DNA from: Ambrosia x helenae
Taxonomy: Eukaryota > Streptophyta > Magnoliopsida > Asterales > Asteraceae
Direction: 5' to 3'
Assembly (NCBI GenBank): GCA_030844895.1
Contig: CM061226.1
Location: 46,508,238-46,572,237, forward strand
DNA length: 64,000 nucleotides
Shown: positions 1 through 10,455 of the stretch, one piece after another
Position numbering within the stretch: the stretch's first letter is position 1
Layout: each line of letters starts with the position of its first letter
Position numbers and translations under genes: made by a program
The notes under the pieces: model-generated
The model's database searches: none
Seen by the model: only the letters and a program-made list of their open reading frames with translations
What the model was told of the DNA's origin: nothing

Positions 1-1122
1 AACCCTTCTCCCATCTCAATGTACAAAGAATTACTGGAGAAGAGTCTACTTGCAGCACAAAAGAAGGCTAAGGAAGATGAGATCTGGAACAGCCTAGAAG
101 CAAGGGAAGATATGAGCTACACTGAAAAACTTAAAGCTTATGAAGAAGAGTTGAATAAACAAGTTGCAATTGAAAGAGTTGCTGAGGAAGATAAAAGAAA
201 ACAACTGATGTCTTTCATTACCAAGAACAGCAAGACTAAAGCTTATTCACTCAAAGGGCTCTCCATAGATGAGCTTACAAGAAGAGCTCAACTTGTTGCT
301 GACAAGATTACCACTGAAAAAGACAGAAGGGCAAAGAGAGCTGAGATAATAGATGAATTGGTAGCCAATGATTTTGGTTCAAAAGCCTTAGTGTCAAAAT
401 GGAGAGAAGACAAATTATTTGACACATATAAAAGATTCAAGGCTGACAAGGCTGCAAATCCAGAGAAGTACAAAACTTCTGAAGTATCAACTTCAGTAGT
501 TAGAACTTCTGGTGCTAGACAATCAAAGCCTGCTACCAAGAAGAAGCAAGAGGAGATCACAAAGACTGATTTCAAGATGGTATTGCTTGAAGGCAATACA
601 GTTGTACAAGGAGACTTTGTGATTGAAGAAGAGTCTCTGCTGACACAATTCAGGGATCCTTCAACATTTGCTTACCAAATTCAGAAGGCTATAACTGATA
701 AATTGCACACAAAGGTAATCACTGAACATCATTTACCTACCTTTGATATACCTAATGTGGTGCAAACAAAAGAAGGAAGAGAATCCCACCTGAGGGTCAC
801 CGAAGTAGAAAACATCCCACACTCAGGAACATCCCAGGGATCCAGCATGGTCCCTTACACTTTAGATTTTGACAAATCTAAAGTTCTGATAATGAAATGG
901 TCATTTATTGATTCCAACTCAGTATTAGTGACAAGGAGAGATCGTTCAAGCAAGCCCTTAAAATCTATGAATGAACTGAAAAATCTATCTACACAAGACT
1001 TGCTTACAATTCAACATCTTGAACCTGAACAAGGATCTCTCACAAATGAACAACTGAACCAACTCAAGACTTCCATGTTCAAAGAAATCTGGAAGATACT
1101 TGAAGACAGAAGAAGACAATAA
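1..1122 (+). CDS. C-terminal part of the extra 3' ORF of a SIRE-like Copia element (upstream tandem unit), open at the left edge
   Basis: The frame is already open at base 1 and ends with TAA at 1120-1122, so this is the tail of a longer ORF. The protein is highly charged and predicted helical in its first third (runs of K, E and A such as AAQKKAKEDEIWNSLEAR), followed by a Ser/Thr-rich linker and a mixed alpha/beta tail. The same sequence recurs at 14943-16059 inside the complete Copia unit at high identity by eye. It lies between pol and the 3' polypurine tract, which is where SIRE/Maximus Copia elements keep an additional ORF of unknown role, sometimes called env-like. This copy lacks the one-base deletion near 15246 that breaks the other copy. 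Function is not known and I see no catalytic motif. The Met at 19 is an internal codon (Thr in the other copy), not a start. Confidence 0.75.
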   Translation, partial: NPSPISMYKELLEKSLLAAQKKAKEDEIWNSLEAREDMSYTEKLKAYEEELNKQVAIERVAEEDKRKQLMSFITKNSKTKAYSLKGLSIDELTRRAQLVADKITTEKDRRAKRAEIIDELVANDFGSKALVSKWREDKLFDTYKRFKADKAANPEKYKTSEVSTSVVRTSGARQSKPATKKKQEEITKTDFKMVLLEGNTVVQGDFVIEEESLLTQFRDPSTFAYQIQKAITDKLHTKVITEHHLPTFDIPNVVQTKEGRESHLRVTEVENIPHSGTSQGSSMVPYTLDFDKSKVLIMKWSFIDSNSVLVTRRDRSSKPLKSMNELKNLSTQDLLTIQHLEPEQGSLTNEQLNQLKTSMFKEIWKILEDRRRQ

Positions 1123-1152
1123 TGAATTAGATAAGGTTTTGGCTTCATCAAT

Positions 1153-1164
1153 CCAGGGGGAGAT
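1153..1164 (+). other. Polypurine tract of the upstream Copia unit
   Basis: CCAGGGGGAGAT immediately precedes the LTR that starts at 1165. It matches the tract before the second LTR at 16091-16101. This is the expected plus-strand priming site of an LTR retrotransposon, so the LTR at 1165 is the 3' LTR of a unit lying to the left. Confidence 0.8.
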
Positions 1165-1840
1165 TGTAAGGACAAAAAGGATTGTTGAAACCTCTTTTGC
1201 TAACCTTAGTCTAATTCCTACTTCTGCCAAAATATTCTAAGTATGAAACTACTGAAGAAAGAAGACACAAGTACTGAAGAAGGATTCAACAAGTACTGAA
1301 GAGTAAAGATCAGAAGTTCTGAAGTCAAACCAGACAAGTCTACTGAAGAGCTACTGAAGACAAACTACTTATCAGTAGTTTGTCACTCATCAGCACTTGT
1401 AATAGAATCTTTCCACCGCCCTTATGTTTCAGTAGTTTATTAGTTTATTATTACTTTATCTTTTGTACAAGTTCCAAGACTACAGCCTGTTGTAGTCTTG
1501 CTTTTGTAACAAGGTTCATGTATCTGTTCGTCTATAAATAGATGGGTTAATCCCACCATTTTAGACATCGATTTTAATTGAAAAACTGAAATCCTTCAGA
1601 GCTTAAACTTGAAATTCCATTTCATATTCTGAGAATCTATTTGCTTATTTATTATCATATACATTCATTCCTTAGATTCTCATTAACTGTATTTAGTTTA
1701 TAAACATCCAGGGGAGTAATAACTCCTGTTGATAGTGAAACTTTATAACATTAATCCGCTGCAAAACTGCTTTGATTAAACTTGCAAAACACATAAGTGT
1801 TCATAAGCAAGCAACTATTAAAGAGCATACTGATCAAACA
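1165..1840 (+). repeat. Copia LTR shared by two tandem units (676 bp)
   Basis: It begins TGTAAGGAC and ends GATCAAACA, and is followed at once by a Met-tRNA primer site. The partner LTR at 16102-16778 is 677 bp and about 97-98% alike by eye. A TATA box lies at 1533-1540. Upstream of it is a perfect 11-bp inverted repeat with a 4-base loop (1359-1384) in a stretch rich in CTACTGA and its complement. A polypurine tract on the left and a primer binding site on the right show that this LTR serves as the 3' end of one unit and the 5' end of the next. Confidence 0.85.
1533..1540 (+). promoter_or_regulatory. TATA box of the Copia LTR
   Basis: TATAAATA in the middle of the LTR, conserved at 16470-16477 in the other copy. 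It is the likely Pol II promoter core, with transcription starting about 30 bases downstream. Confidence 0.6.
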
Positions 1841-1841
1841 A

Positions 1842-1858
1842 TTGGTATCAGAGCACTG
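1842..1858 (+). other. Primer binding site (initiator Met-tRNA type)
   Basis: TTGGTATCAGAGCACTG directly follows the LTR end. TGGTATCAGAGC is complementary to the 3' end of plant initiator methionine tRNA, the usual primer for Copia and chromovirus elements. Confidence 0.85.
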
Positions 1859-1996
1859 GTTTATCTTATCAAATATCAATCTAACAAATTGAGAATCAGA
1901 CACAGGCTCTTATTGATATTCTATAAAGGATAAAAGTTCACTTTTTTCAACATCCATCACTTTGAGAAGAAACTTGACAAATCAATACTCTCAAAA

Positions 1997-4539
1997 ATGG
2001 ATCCTCACAATACTGGTTCTGCCAATAAGCCTACTATGCTTGTTCGTTCAGAATATAACATATGGTAAAAAAGGATGGCACATACTCTGTTTCAGACCAA
2101 CACTGGTTGTTGGAAATCTGTGATATATGGTCCTCACAATCCAGTAAATATAAACCTTGAAACTAAAGTTGAAATACCAAAGGACCCAAAAGACTACACA
2201 GATGAAGATTTCCTTAAACTTGAGCTTAATGCCAAGGCTTTCTCTATGTTGGCAATAGCACTCCCAAATGAAATCTACTCTGGACTTTTACATTGTGAAA
2301 GTGCCAAAGAGCTTTGGGACTGCCTAAAAGAGCAGTTTGGAGGAACTGAAGAGGTGATTGCCAACACCAGAGAAATCCTAGCTCAACAATATGAAACATT
2401 TATTCATATTAATGGAGAAACTTTGACACAACATTTTGAAAGATTCTCCTCATTAATTTCAGAGTTAAAATTAAATGGTCAGACCTACACAAATGTATCT
2501 ATGCTTCATAGATTTTTAAGGTCATTACCAGAAAAATGGGAAACTTACTCTATAGTCTTCAGATCTTCACCAGATTTTAACTCCCTCACTCTTACAAAAT
2601 TACATGGGAGATTGCTAACTTTTGAAAGAGAAATTAATCAAAAGAAAAGGTTGCAAAGTTCTGGTAAAACAGCTGATGACTATGTACCTGGTAGTACAAC
2701 ACTTTTGGGACAAGACTCACCTTCTTGTCCAAATAATTTTGGATATTTTGACAACATTGACATAACTGTTGGGATCTCATCAGAAAGATCATATCCAACT
2801 TATGACAATGATGAAAATAGTCAAACTGCTGATAACATGTGTTTTATCATGGATGACTTGAAAATTTTTAGCTGTGATGACTTAGAAGAAATGGACATTT
2901 TACACCAACTGGCCATGTTAAGTATAAAACTAACAAATTTTACAAAAGGTCAGGAAAGAAATTTCCAGGACTGAACAGTTCAACAAAAGTTGGTTTTGAC
3001 AAATCTAAACTTAGATGTCACAAGTGTCAGAAGTTAGGACACTTTGCTAGAGAGTGTAGAAGCTCTAGCTATAACCAACCACAGTCTGGAAATCAGTTTA
3101 ACCCTAGTTATAATAGGAATAATGGAACACAGGGAAGTGCACATTTTGTACAGGAACAAGCTCCACAAATACAATATGTACAGATGCCTGCTCAACAAAT
3201 GCAGAGCCAACAATCAATGCCTTCCGTTCCAGATGCTCAACAACCTCCACAAACTCAGCAACCCTCACAACAAAGTCTTTTCACTTCAGGGTATGTTGAC
3301 TGGAGAAGTCTTCCTTTTGACACAACAGAGTGCAATCCTGATGCAGACAACAAAATGTTTGATATCAACTGGGGAGAACCTGACAATGGCAGAAAGAACT
3401 TTGCCTTGATGGCATTTGAGGGCTGCACCTCAAAATCTGCCTTATCTCAAGTATCAAAAGAATCTTTGAGAAAACTATGTTCAAACTCATGCAAAGAATC
3501 TTTTGCTCTCATAAGAGAGACCAATGTGCATTTACAAGGCAAAGCCAATGACTCAGAGAGAAAATATACTCAAATAAAATGTGATTTAGAAAGAAAACTT
3601 TCTGCAAAATCAAAAGAAAATTCTAGATTGACAAACAATGCTATTGAAACCCAAGATATAAGACCTAGGAAATGTCAGAAAAGAGCTTGCTGACACCAAG
3701 GTTGAATGTGAGAAATGGGTTGAGTCATGTAAAGGGTACCAACTGCTGCTTAACAAACAAAGTGCGTCAAATGTTAGGTTTGGCATAGGGTACAATCACA
3801 TTGAAACTCCAACTGATTTTTCTCCCAAAACTACTAATGATGGGAGAAGAATAGTTCAAAATCAAACTTCTGAAGAGAAAGAATGCACATCTTTTCATGA
3901 AAACTTTCTAAAACTTGAAAAATAAAGTTCTTCAGAAGTACTGATCAAATCTGACTTTAAGCCATCAGTAGTTTCATCTACATCAGGAGTTGAGAACCTG
4001 AAAACTACTGATGACCTAAATCATATCAAAACTGTCAGAAGGTTGTCTTCAACATCTCAAAATGAAAAGGAGAAAGCAACAGAATGTGAAATTTGTGGTT
4101 TGTTTGACCACAAAACAGGATTTTGTAGATATAGAAAAGGAAATCAGTATAACAAGAAAATTTCACAGCTGGTTATGGGAAACCAACTAAAAAATGATTT
4201 TGAAGAAACTTTCTTTCCCAACAAACAACAATCCAACACACCTTTTCTCAGAAAAATATGAAAACTCAACAACAGTCTTTTTCTCAAAATTCTCTTTCAG
4301 TAGTTTGACCTAAATCATCAGCAGTTTCACAAACTGCTGAGATTAAAGATTTCATGAATATGGTAAAACTACTGATGACCAAAGTTGATGGTGGTCTTCA
4401 AAAGGATGCCACCATTGCTCTTAATGAAAAATCAATTGCCAAAAAGACATGGATTCCTCAAACTGGTCAAGAACAAACTGTTAATGTTCTCAAGAGCAAA
4501 CCCAAAGCCAAATTGGCTTGGGTTCCCAAATCTAACTAA
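1997..4539 (+). pseudogene. Copia gag, broken
   Basis: The start at 1997-1999 (MDPHNTGSANKP) gives the standard gag opening, but a TAA stops it at 2066-2068 after codon 23. The same frame resumes and shows the UBN2-type gag core (LWDCLKEQFGG, LHRFLRSLPEKWETY) to about 2920. A frameshift there moves reading to another frame, where a zinc knuckle CHKCQKLGHFAREC lies at 3016-3057. A Gln-rich spacer and a coiled-coil stretch follow, with another frameshift near 3670. A second knuckle, CEICGLFDHKTGFC, lies at 4085-4126. The protein would package element RNA in cytoplasmic particles. As it stands, no full-length Gag can be made without several corrections. Confidence 0.8.
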
Positions 4540-4583
4540 TTTGCTACTTTGTGCAGAGGGTCTCCAGAGGCTTAAATAGCATT

Positions 4584-5150
4584 TGGTATGTTGAAAGTGG
4601 AGGCTCAATGCACATGACAGGATGCGGATACCTGATAAACAATTTTATCAGTCAAAGAGAAGGATCTGTATCCTTTGGGAACAATGCTAAGGGATATGTG
4701 CTATGACATGGCAATGTCTCTTCAGGCAAAATACAGTTTGACAAGGTCAATCTGGTTGAAAACCTTGAGTACAACTTGCTAAGTGTGTCACAAATGCGTG
4801 ATAAAGGATATTTTTCGTTTTTCACAAAGACAACATGCAAGATCATATCACCAGAAGGCCAGAATTTGATAGAAAAGATCATTGAAGATCATACTTTGTT
4901 GATAGCCAAAAGATGTGGCAATGTCTATGCAGTGGACATTGAAAAGGACAAAGTATTGAACAACACTGCCTGTTTCTTCTTAAGGGCATCAACTTCAGAG
5001 ACTGATCTCTTGCACAGGAGACTTGGCCATGTGAACTTTAAAACCATAAATAAAGTCACAAAAATGGGCTTGGTCAGAGTTCTACCCTTGAAAGTATACC
5101 AGTGTCAAGAACACTGTGTATCCTGTTTAAAGGGAAAACAACATAAATAA
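4584..5150 (+). pseudogene. Copia protease and GAG-pre-integrase region, broken
   Basis: The aspartic protease motif normally reads W-Y-x-D-S-G-C-S-x-H-M-T-G. Here it reads WYVESGGSMHMTG from 4584, with Glu in place of the catalytic Asp (codon 4593-4595) and Gly for Cys. An in-frame TGA follows near 4703. From 4776 the GAG-pre-integrase domain is readable: LLSVSQMRDKGY, then LLHRRLGHVNFKTI and the zinc-type HCVSCLKGKQHK. A one-base shift at about 5148 separates it from the integrase core. The loss of the catalytic Asp would by itself abolish polyprotein processing. Confidence 0.75.
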
Positions 5151-5196
5151 GTCCTCCTATAAGTCTAAAACTACTGCATGTCTTCAACTACTCCAT

Positions 5197-6180
5197 ATGG
5201 ACTTATTTGGGCCAATCAAAATCATGAGCCTTAGTAAGAAGAAGTACTGCTTAGTCATCATTGATGACTATTCAAGATCCACATGGGTCTGCTTCTTATT
5301 TTCCAAGGATGAGGCAGCTGAAATCATAAAGTTCTTTATTCTACAAGTAGAGAAACAATATTCTCTTTCTGTCAAAGCCATTAGAAGTGACAATGGGACA
5401 GAGTTCAGGAACAAAACTCTGGATGAATTCTGCTTGTCTAAAGGGATTATTAGACAATTCAGTGTTCCCAGAACTCCTGAACAAAATGGTGTGGTAGAAA
5501 GGAAGAACAGTACACTAATTGAAGCAGCAAGAACCATGTTAGCTGATTCAGGCCTTCCATTGTATTTCTGGGCTGAAGCTGTCAACACTGCATGTTATGT
5601 TCAGAATAGAGTCCTTGTCAACAAGAGACACTCTAAAACTGCCTATGAAGTTCTTCATGGCATTATGCCCCTTATCTCCTTTTTCATGGCTTTTGGATGT
5701 CAATGTTTCATTCTAAACATTAAAGACTCTATTTCAAAGTTTGCTGCAAAAGTTGATTCAGGTTATTTTCTTGGTTACTCTTCCACTAGAAAAGCCTACA
5801 AGGTTTTTAACTCAAGAACCAAAATAGTAGAAGAAACATTGAATGTCAAGTTCAATGAGTCAAAACACACTCTCATTCCAGCACATCCTGCTGAACTCTT
5901 TGACCTTGACAGTTTCCATTTCGGACCTGAAAAGACTGTCATTTCATCTAAACCTATTTATTATGGTGATCAAAGGTTTGATGATGAGGATCCTGCACCA
6001 TGGACTCCTAATACAGTCATTAAGTCAACTTTTAAACCATCAGAAGTTTCACAAACTTCTGATTCAACAACTGCTGATGTACAAACTCAAACATCTGTTT
6101 CAGCTCCTACAACTACTGATGATGTTCAAACAGCTGAACCAGATATTATAAACCTCAGTGGTTTTTTTGAAGAAGTATAA
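5197..6180 (+). pseudogene. Copia integrase core (rve), in a broken polyprotein
   Basis: The domain opens with HMDLFGPIKIMSLSKKKY and contains the catalytic triad: Asp in IIDDYSRSTW (5263-5268), Asp in IRSDNGTEF (5389-5391) and Glu in VVERKNSTL (5497-5499). The Asp-to-Glu spacing is 35 residues, the D-D35-E pattern. It inserts element cDNA into the host genome. The frame stays open through the integrase and a Ser/Thr-rich linker, then stops at TAA 6178-6180. The same frame continues directly into the RT domain, so this stop is a point mutation in the polyprotein rather than its natural end. Confidence 0.85.
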
Positions 6181-6956
6181 GAGCCACCTACACCTGTCAA
6201 TGGTTTACAACAACTGATTGAACACAAGGATCATCCATTGGATCAAATCATCAGTGATATTGCATCAGGTGTTTTTACAAGAAACCAGCTTTACAACTTT
6301 TGCTTCTTCTCAGCATTCATTTCTCAGTTGGAACCTAAGAAGTATCAAGAAGCCCTCAAAGACAACAATTGGGTTCAAGCTATGCAAGATGAGTTGCTCC
6401 AATTCAGGAAGCAACAGGTCTGGGAAATCTATCCCTTACCCCCAAACAAGCTACCAATTGGCACAAGATGGGTTTTTAGGAATAAACAAGATGAAGATGG
6501 TATGATTATCAAGAACAAGGCAAGACTGGTGGTACAAGGTTATTCTCAAGAAGAGGGAATTGACTATGATGAAACCTTTGCTCCAGTTGCAAGACTTGAA
6601 GCCATCAGTTTATTTTTGGCTTATGCAATTTCCAACAAAATTAAGGTTTTTCAAATGGATGTTAAGAGTGCATTTTTTGTATGGAAAAATTAAAGAGGAA
6701 GTGTATGTCTGTCAGCCACCTGGGTTTGAGGATCCTTCTCATCCTGAGTAGGTGTACAAACTTGACAAGGCTCTTTATGGGCTAAAACAGGCTCCTAGAG
6801 CCTAGTATGAAACACTTTCAAAGTTTTTACTCAAAAATAACTTTACAAGAGGCTCCATTGATAAAACTCTTTTCATAAAACATGTTGGAAATCATGTCTT
6901 ACTTGTTCAAGTTTATGTTGATGATATCATATTTGGTTCAACAAACACAAAAAATT
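6181..6956 (+). pseudogene. Copia reverse transcriptase (RVT_2), broken
   Basis: RVT_2 landmarks are in order: W-x-x-A-M-Q-D-E-L, RWVFRNKQDEDG, KARLVVQGYSQEEGIDYDETFAPVAR, then a one-base insertion in a T run near 6672 inside the MDVKSAF(L) motif. LYGKIKEEVYVCQPPGFEDP follows in another frame, with TAG stops at about 6749 and 6802. The active site YVDD lies at 6914-6925. A further frameshift near 6945 precedes the RNase H connection. The domain would copy element RNA into DNA but cannot be translated intact. Confidence 0.85.
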
Positions 6957-7857
6957 GTGTGATGAATTCAAGAAACTCATGCAATCAAAATTTGAGATGA
7001 GTACAATGGGAGAACTGCAGTACTTTTTAGGACTGCAGATTAAACAACAAACAAATGGAACTTTTATACATCAATCTAAATATGTTAAAGAATTATTGAA
7101 CAAATTTTCTTTACAAGACTGTAAATCATGTTCCACTCCCATGACACCAATCACACAAGTTGAACCAGATGATCAAGGGAAACAGGTTGATCAAACCATG
7201 TATAGATGTATGATAGGTTCCCTTCTATATCTAACTGCTTCTAGACCAGATATTATGTTTTCAACATGTGTGTGTGCTAGATATCAATTAGCTCCTAGGG
7301 AATCACACCTCATTGCAGTCAAAAGAATCTTCAGATATCTGAAAGGAACTCCTACACTTGGAATTTGGTATCCTGCTTCTAGCAATACCAAGTTAACAGC
7401 TTTTTCAGATAGTGACTATGCAGGGTGCAAAATGTCAAGAAAATCAACATCTGGTGGTTGTCAATTCTTGGGAAACTGTCTAGTGTCCTGGCAATCAAAG
7501 AAGCAAACATCTGTTGCAACTTCAACTGCTGAAGTTGAAAACATTGCAGCTGCAAGTTGTACATCACAAATACAATGGCTCCAATATCAACTTCTTGATT
7601 ATGAAATCAAAGAGACCAAGACACCATTGCTTGTAGACGGCAAATCTGCCATTAGCATCATTCAAAATCCTGTTCAGTTCTCATAAACTAAACATATTGA
7701 AATCAGGTATCATTTCACAAGGGATTGCTATGAAAAAGGCAAGATTGAAGTGAAGCATGTGACAACAGCTAATCAAATAGCTGACATATTCACAAAACCC
7801 CTTGACACATCAACATTTCAGAAGTTAGTATCCATGCTTGGGATGCTAAATTTGTAA
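6955..7857 (+). pseudogene. Copia RT C-terminus and RNase H, broken by one stop
   Basis: The reading frame covers MGELQYFLGLQIKQ, YRCMIGSLLYLTASRPDI and the RNase H domain with the acidic motif FSDSDYAGC. STAEVENIAAA stands where families usually have STAEAEYIA. A TAA at 7684-7686 interrupts it. The frame then continues through TKHIEIRYHFTRD and IADIFTKPLD to the natural end at 7855-7857. RNase H would remove the RNA template during reverse transcription. The DGKSAI motif replaces the usual C/DNxSAI, a further sign of decay. Confidence 0.85.
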
Positions 7858-8308
7858 GTGTTTCTGTTATTTTTCTGCACATATTTTTATTTTTCACTTA
7901 CATTTGTTTGTCATAAAACTTCTGAAAAACAAAAAGAGAAAAACTACTGATGTACAAAACATTAGTATGGGAATATTTTATGAAAAATGATTAACTTCTG
8001 ATAATATAAACTTTAGAAGTTATGAATAAAGTATTTATAAACATTCTCATCAGTTGTTAACAAACTACTGAAGAGAAAATGGGAACTACTGATGAAAATT
8101 GTTCTTCATCAGCAGTTCAGTCAATAAGGGTAAATCAGACATTTCCCACTTCAGAAGTTTGACCTAGGGCGGTTATAAACTTCTGATAAACACCTTTTCC
8201 ATCATTTATCCTTTCAAAAAGCAAAATCCTCCCTTCTCTCTCAAAAAACATTCTCAACCCCTCACTTGCAAACAAAAACACTGTTCGATCCACACACACA
8301 CAAACCAC
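7858..8308 (+). other. Copia spacer between pol and the extra ORF
   Basis: About 450 bp with no credible gene. It is AT-rich and holds several copies of the element-wide words ACTACTGA and ACTTCTGA and their complements (for example 7949-7957 and 8064-8070). It may carry the leader or promoter of the extra ORF, but nothing in the sequence decides this. Confidence 0.5.
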
Positions 8309-9090
8309 ATGGCTCTCATACTGAAACAGGGACACAATCAAAGAGGCTACTTTGAGAAACATGAAGCCTGTCCCAATACGACGAAATCATTGATTTAGTT
8401 GTCAAATCCAGATACTTCACTGCCCCCACCATTGATCCTCCAATCCATACTGAAACTCTAAATGAGTTCTGGGCAAACGCCGAGACGATGACAGTGAATG
8501 ATCAGATTATTTCCCTCAAATCAACCATCCAAGGGAAAGTAATGGCAATCACACCGATTACTTTGGGAATAAGACTGGGTCTGGATGATGCGGATGCACC
8601 AGATCATTTTCCCAACTCTGATGTGACACCCGGCATATTTAGGTTAATACTTTTTATACTTTACATACATACGTTTCGTACTCTACATACATGCGTTTCA
8701 TACTTTGCATACATACGAGTCTACCTCAACGAAAACATTGAAAACAACTACTTAATATCATACTTGACCAGGTCGGTCGAGTGGTATCGATGATTCGGGA
8801 ATCATCGGGAGTCGTTACAATGGTCCGAGGGACCATTGGGTGTCGGTCCATAACCATGTGTACAAGGATCGGTGATTCGTGGAATCGCCGGGTTTAACGC
8901 ACACACGCAAGTCTCGGGTCCCGGGAATTGGTGATCGGGTGGGAACGTGTTAGTTATCATACATTATATGTTTGTAATCATTATATGACTTGCCGGTATG
9001 TGAATACGTGTTTATATATGTTAAAATAGGGTTTAACGCGCCAAAAACTCGGGTACTTAGGCTATAGGCGAGTAGGAAGCCCCTTGGGGT

Positions 9091-9308
9091 GATTAGGGGC
9101 TAAATGCTAGTTGTTACTAGTGATTAGGGGCTAAATGCTAGTTGTTACTAGTGATTAGGGGCTAAATGCTAGTTGTTACTAGTGAGTAGGGCTAAATGCT
9201 AGTTGTTACTAGTGAGTAGGGCTAAATGCTAGTTGTTACTAGTGAATAGGGCCTAAATGCTAGTATTACTAGCGAGTAGGGCCTAAATGCTAGTTGTTAC
9301 TAGCGAAT
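9091..9308 (+). repeat. 31-bp tandem repeat array, about 7 copies, inside the solo LTR
   Basis: The unit GATTAGGGGCTAAATGCTAG plus TTGTTACTAGT is repeated with drift: early copies start GATTAGGGG, later ones GAGTAGGG or GAATAGGGC. The register is the same as in the second array at 10266-10455. Confidence 0.85.
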
Positions 9309-10265
9309 AGGATCCTACTCGCCAATAACATCTGCGTACTCGCCTATACTGCAGGTCACGACTAAAAACGCCTATAAATACCACCCTTATGTTTCAAAAC
9401 ATCATTTGTGAAACCCTAATCACCCCAAAGCCACCCCACACCTTATCCAACCTCTGCAACTCATTTTTGAGCAAGAAATCATATTTTCAAGTCTTACAAC
9501 CCATAATCTCACCATTTCAAGGTGCGTTCTTCATCCCAAACCTTTATAATAGTATTGTTTTGATCCCTAAAGGTCCAGACCTGATTTATAAACGTTTGTG
9601 TCTTTGAAAACTTATTAAAATCGGTTTCAAAACAAACCCACACATCTATACTTGTTTTATGTGATGTGGTCATGCAAGATAGGATCTTTATCGTCTAAAC
9701 ATGATTGTTCTTGTGTTATTGATATGTTTCTGATCTAGATAAGCTAATATGATGATAATCTAGGGATTTGAAGGTTTATAGATGTGTGATATTGATATTA
9801 GGCATTTTGACCCGTTTGGGCGATTATGGTGGATTGATGATAATATGTTGTGATTGGTTGATTGTTTGAGGATAGGGTTTGCTCTAGGATGATGCTAGAA
9901 CAGTAGGGTAATGTCGAATAACGCCGTTATGTGATGAAATCTGAGTATTTGCTATTTAGGGTAAGTTTTACATGTTGATGTGATGCTTACATGCAAGATA
10001 TGCTATTTTGGGAAACCGCGTGCATTCGGGACGGCTAGGGTGATGATAAATTAGGGGTTTTTGCTTGAAATAGTTGGGTTAATGTTTTGGGTTGGGTATT
10101 GGGTGTTTTTACACGTTTCGGATCTGATTTGGAGTGTTCGACGCGCGAAAATGCACTACAGATGTGCAGAGGCGAGTAGGCTCCTACTCGCATGATGCTT
10201 CATGCGAATAGGAACCTAATCGCCTGAAGTTCATGCAATTACAATCCTATTCGCCTAAACAACTA

Positions 10266-10455
10266 GTGATTACAATCCTAAATGCCACTTCTACTAGTGA
10301 TTAAAATCCTAAATGCCACTTCTACTAGTGATTACAATCCTAAATGCCACTTCTACTAGTGATTACAATCCTAAATGCCACTTCTACTAGTGATTACAAT
10401 CCTAAATGCCACTTCTACTAGTGATTACAATCCTAAATGCTAGTTTGATTCCTAA
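10266..10455 (+). repeat. 31-bp tandem repeat array, about 6 copies, inside the solo LTR
   Basis: The unit GTGATTACAATCCTAAATGC plus CACTTCTACTA is nearly perfect. It aligns with the unit of the first array in the shared words ACTAGTGATTA and TAAATGC. Both sit where the younger LTRs carry GCGATTAGG/CCTAATCGC palindromes. Confidence 0.85.

Noticed and set aside
9091..10455. Regular 31-bp repeats that could suggest a CRISPR-like array
   Set aside because: Units are in direct contact with no unique spacers, in a plant LTR; they are minisatellites.
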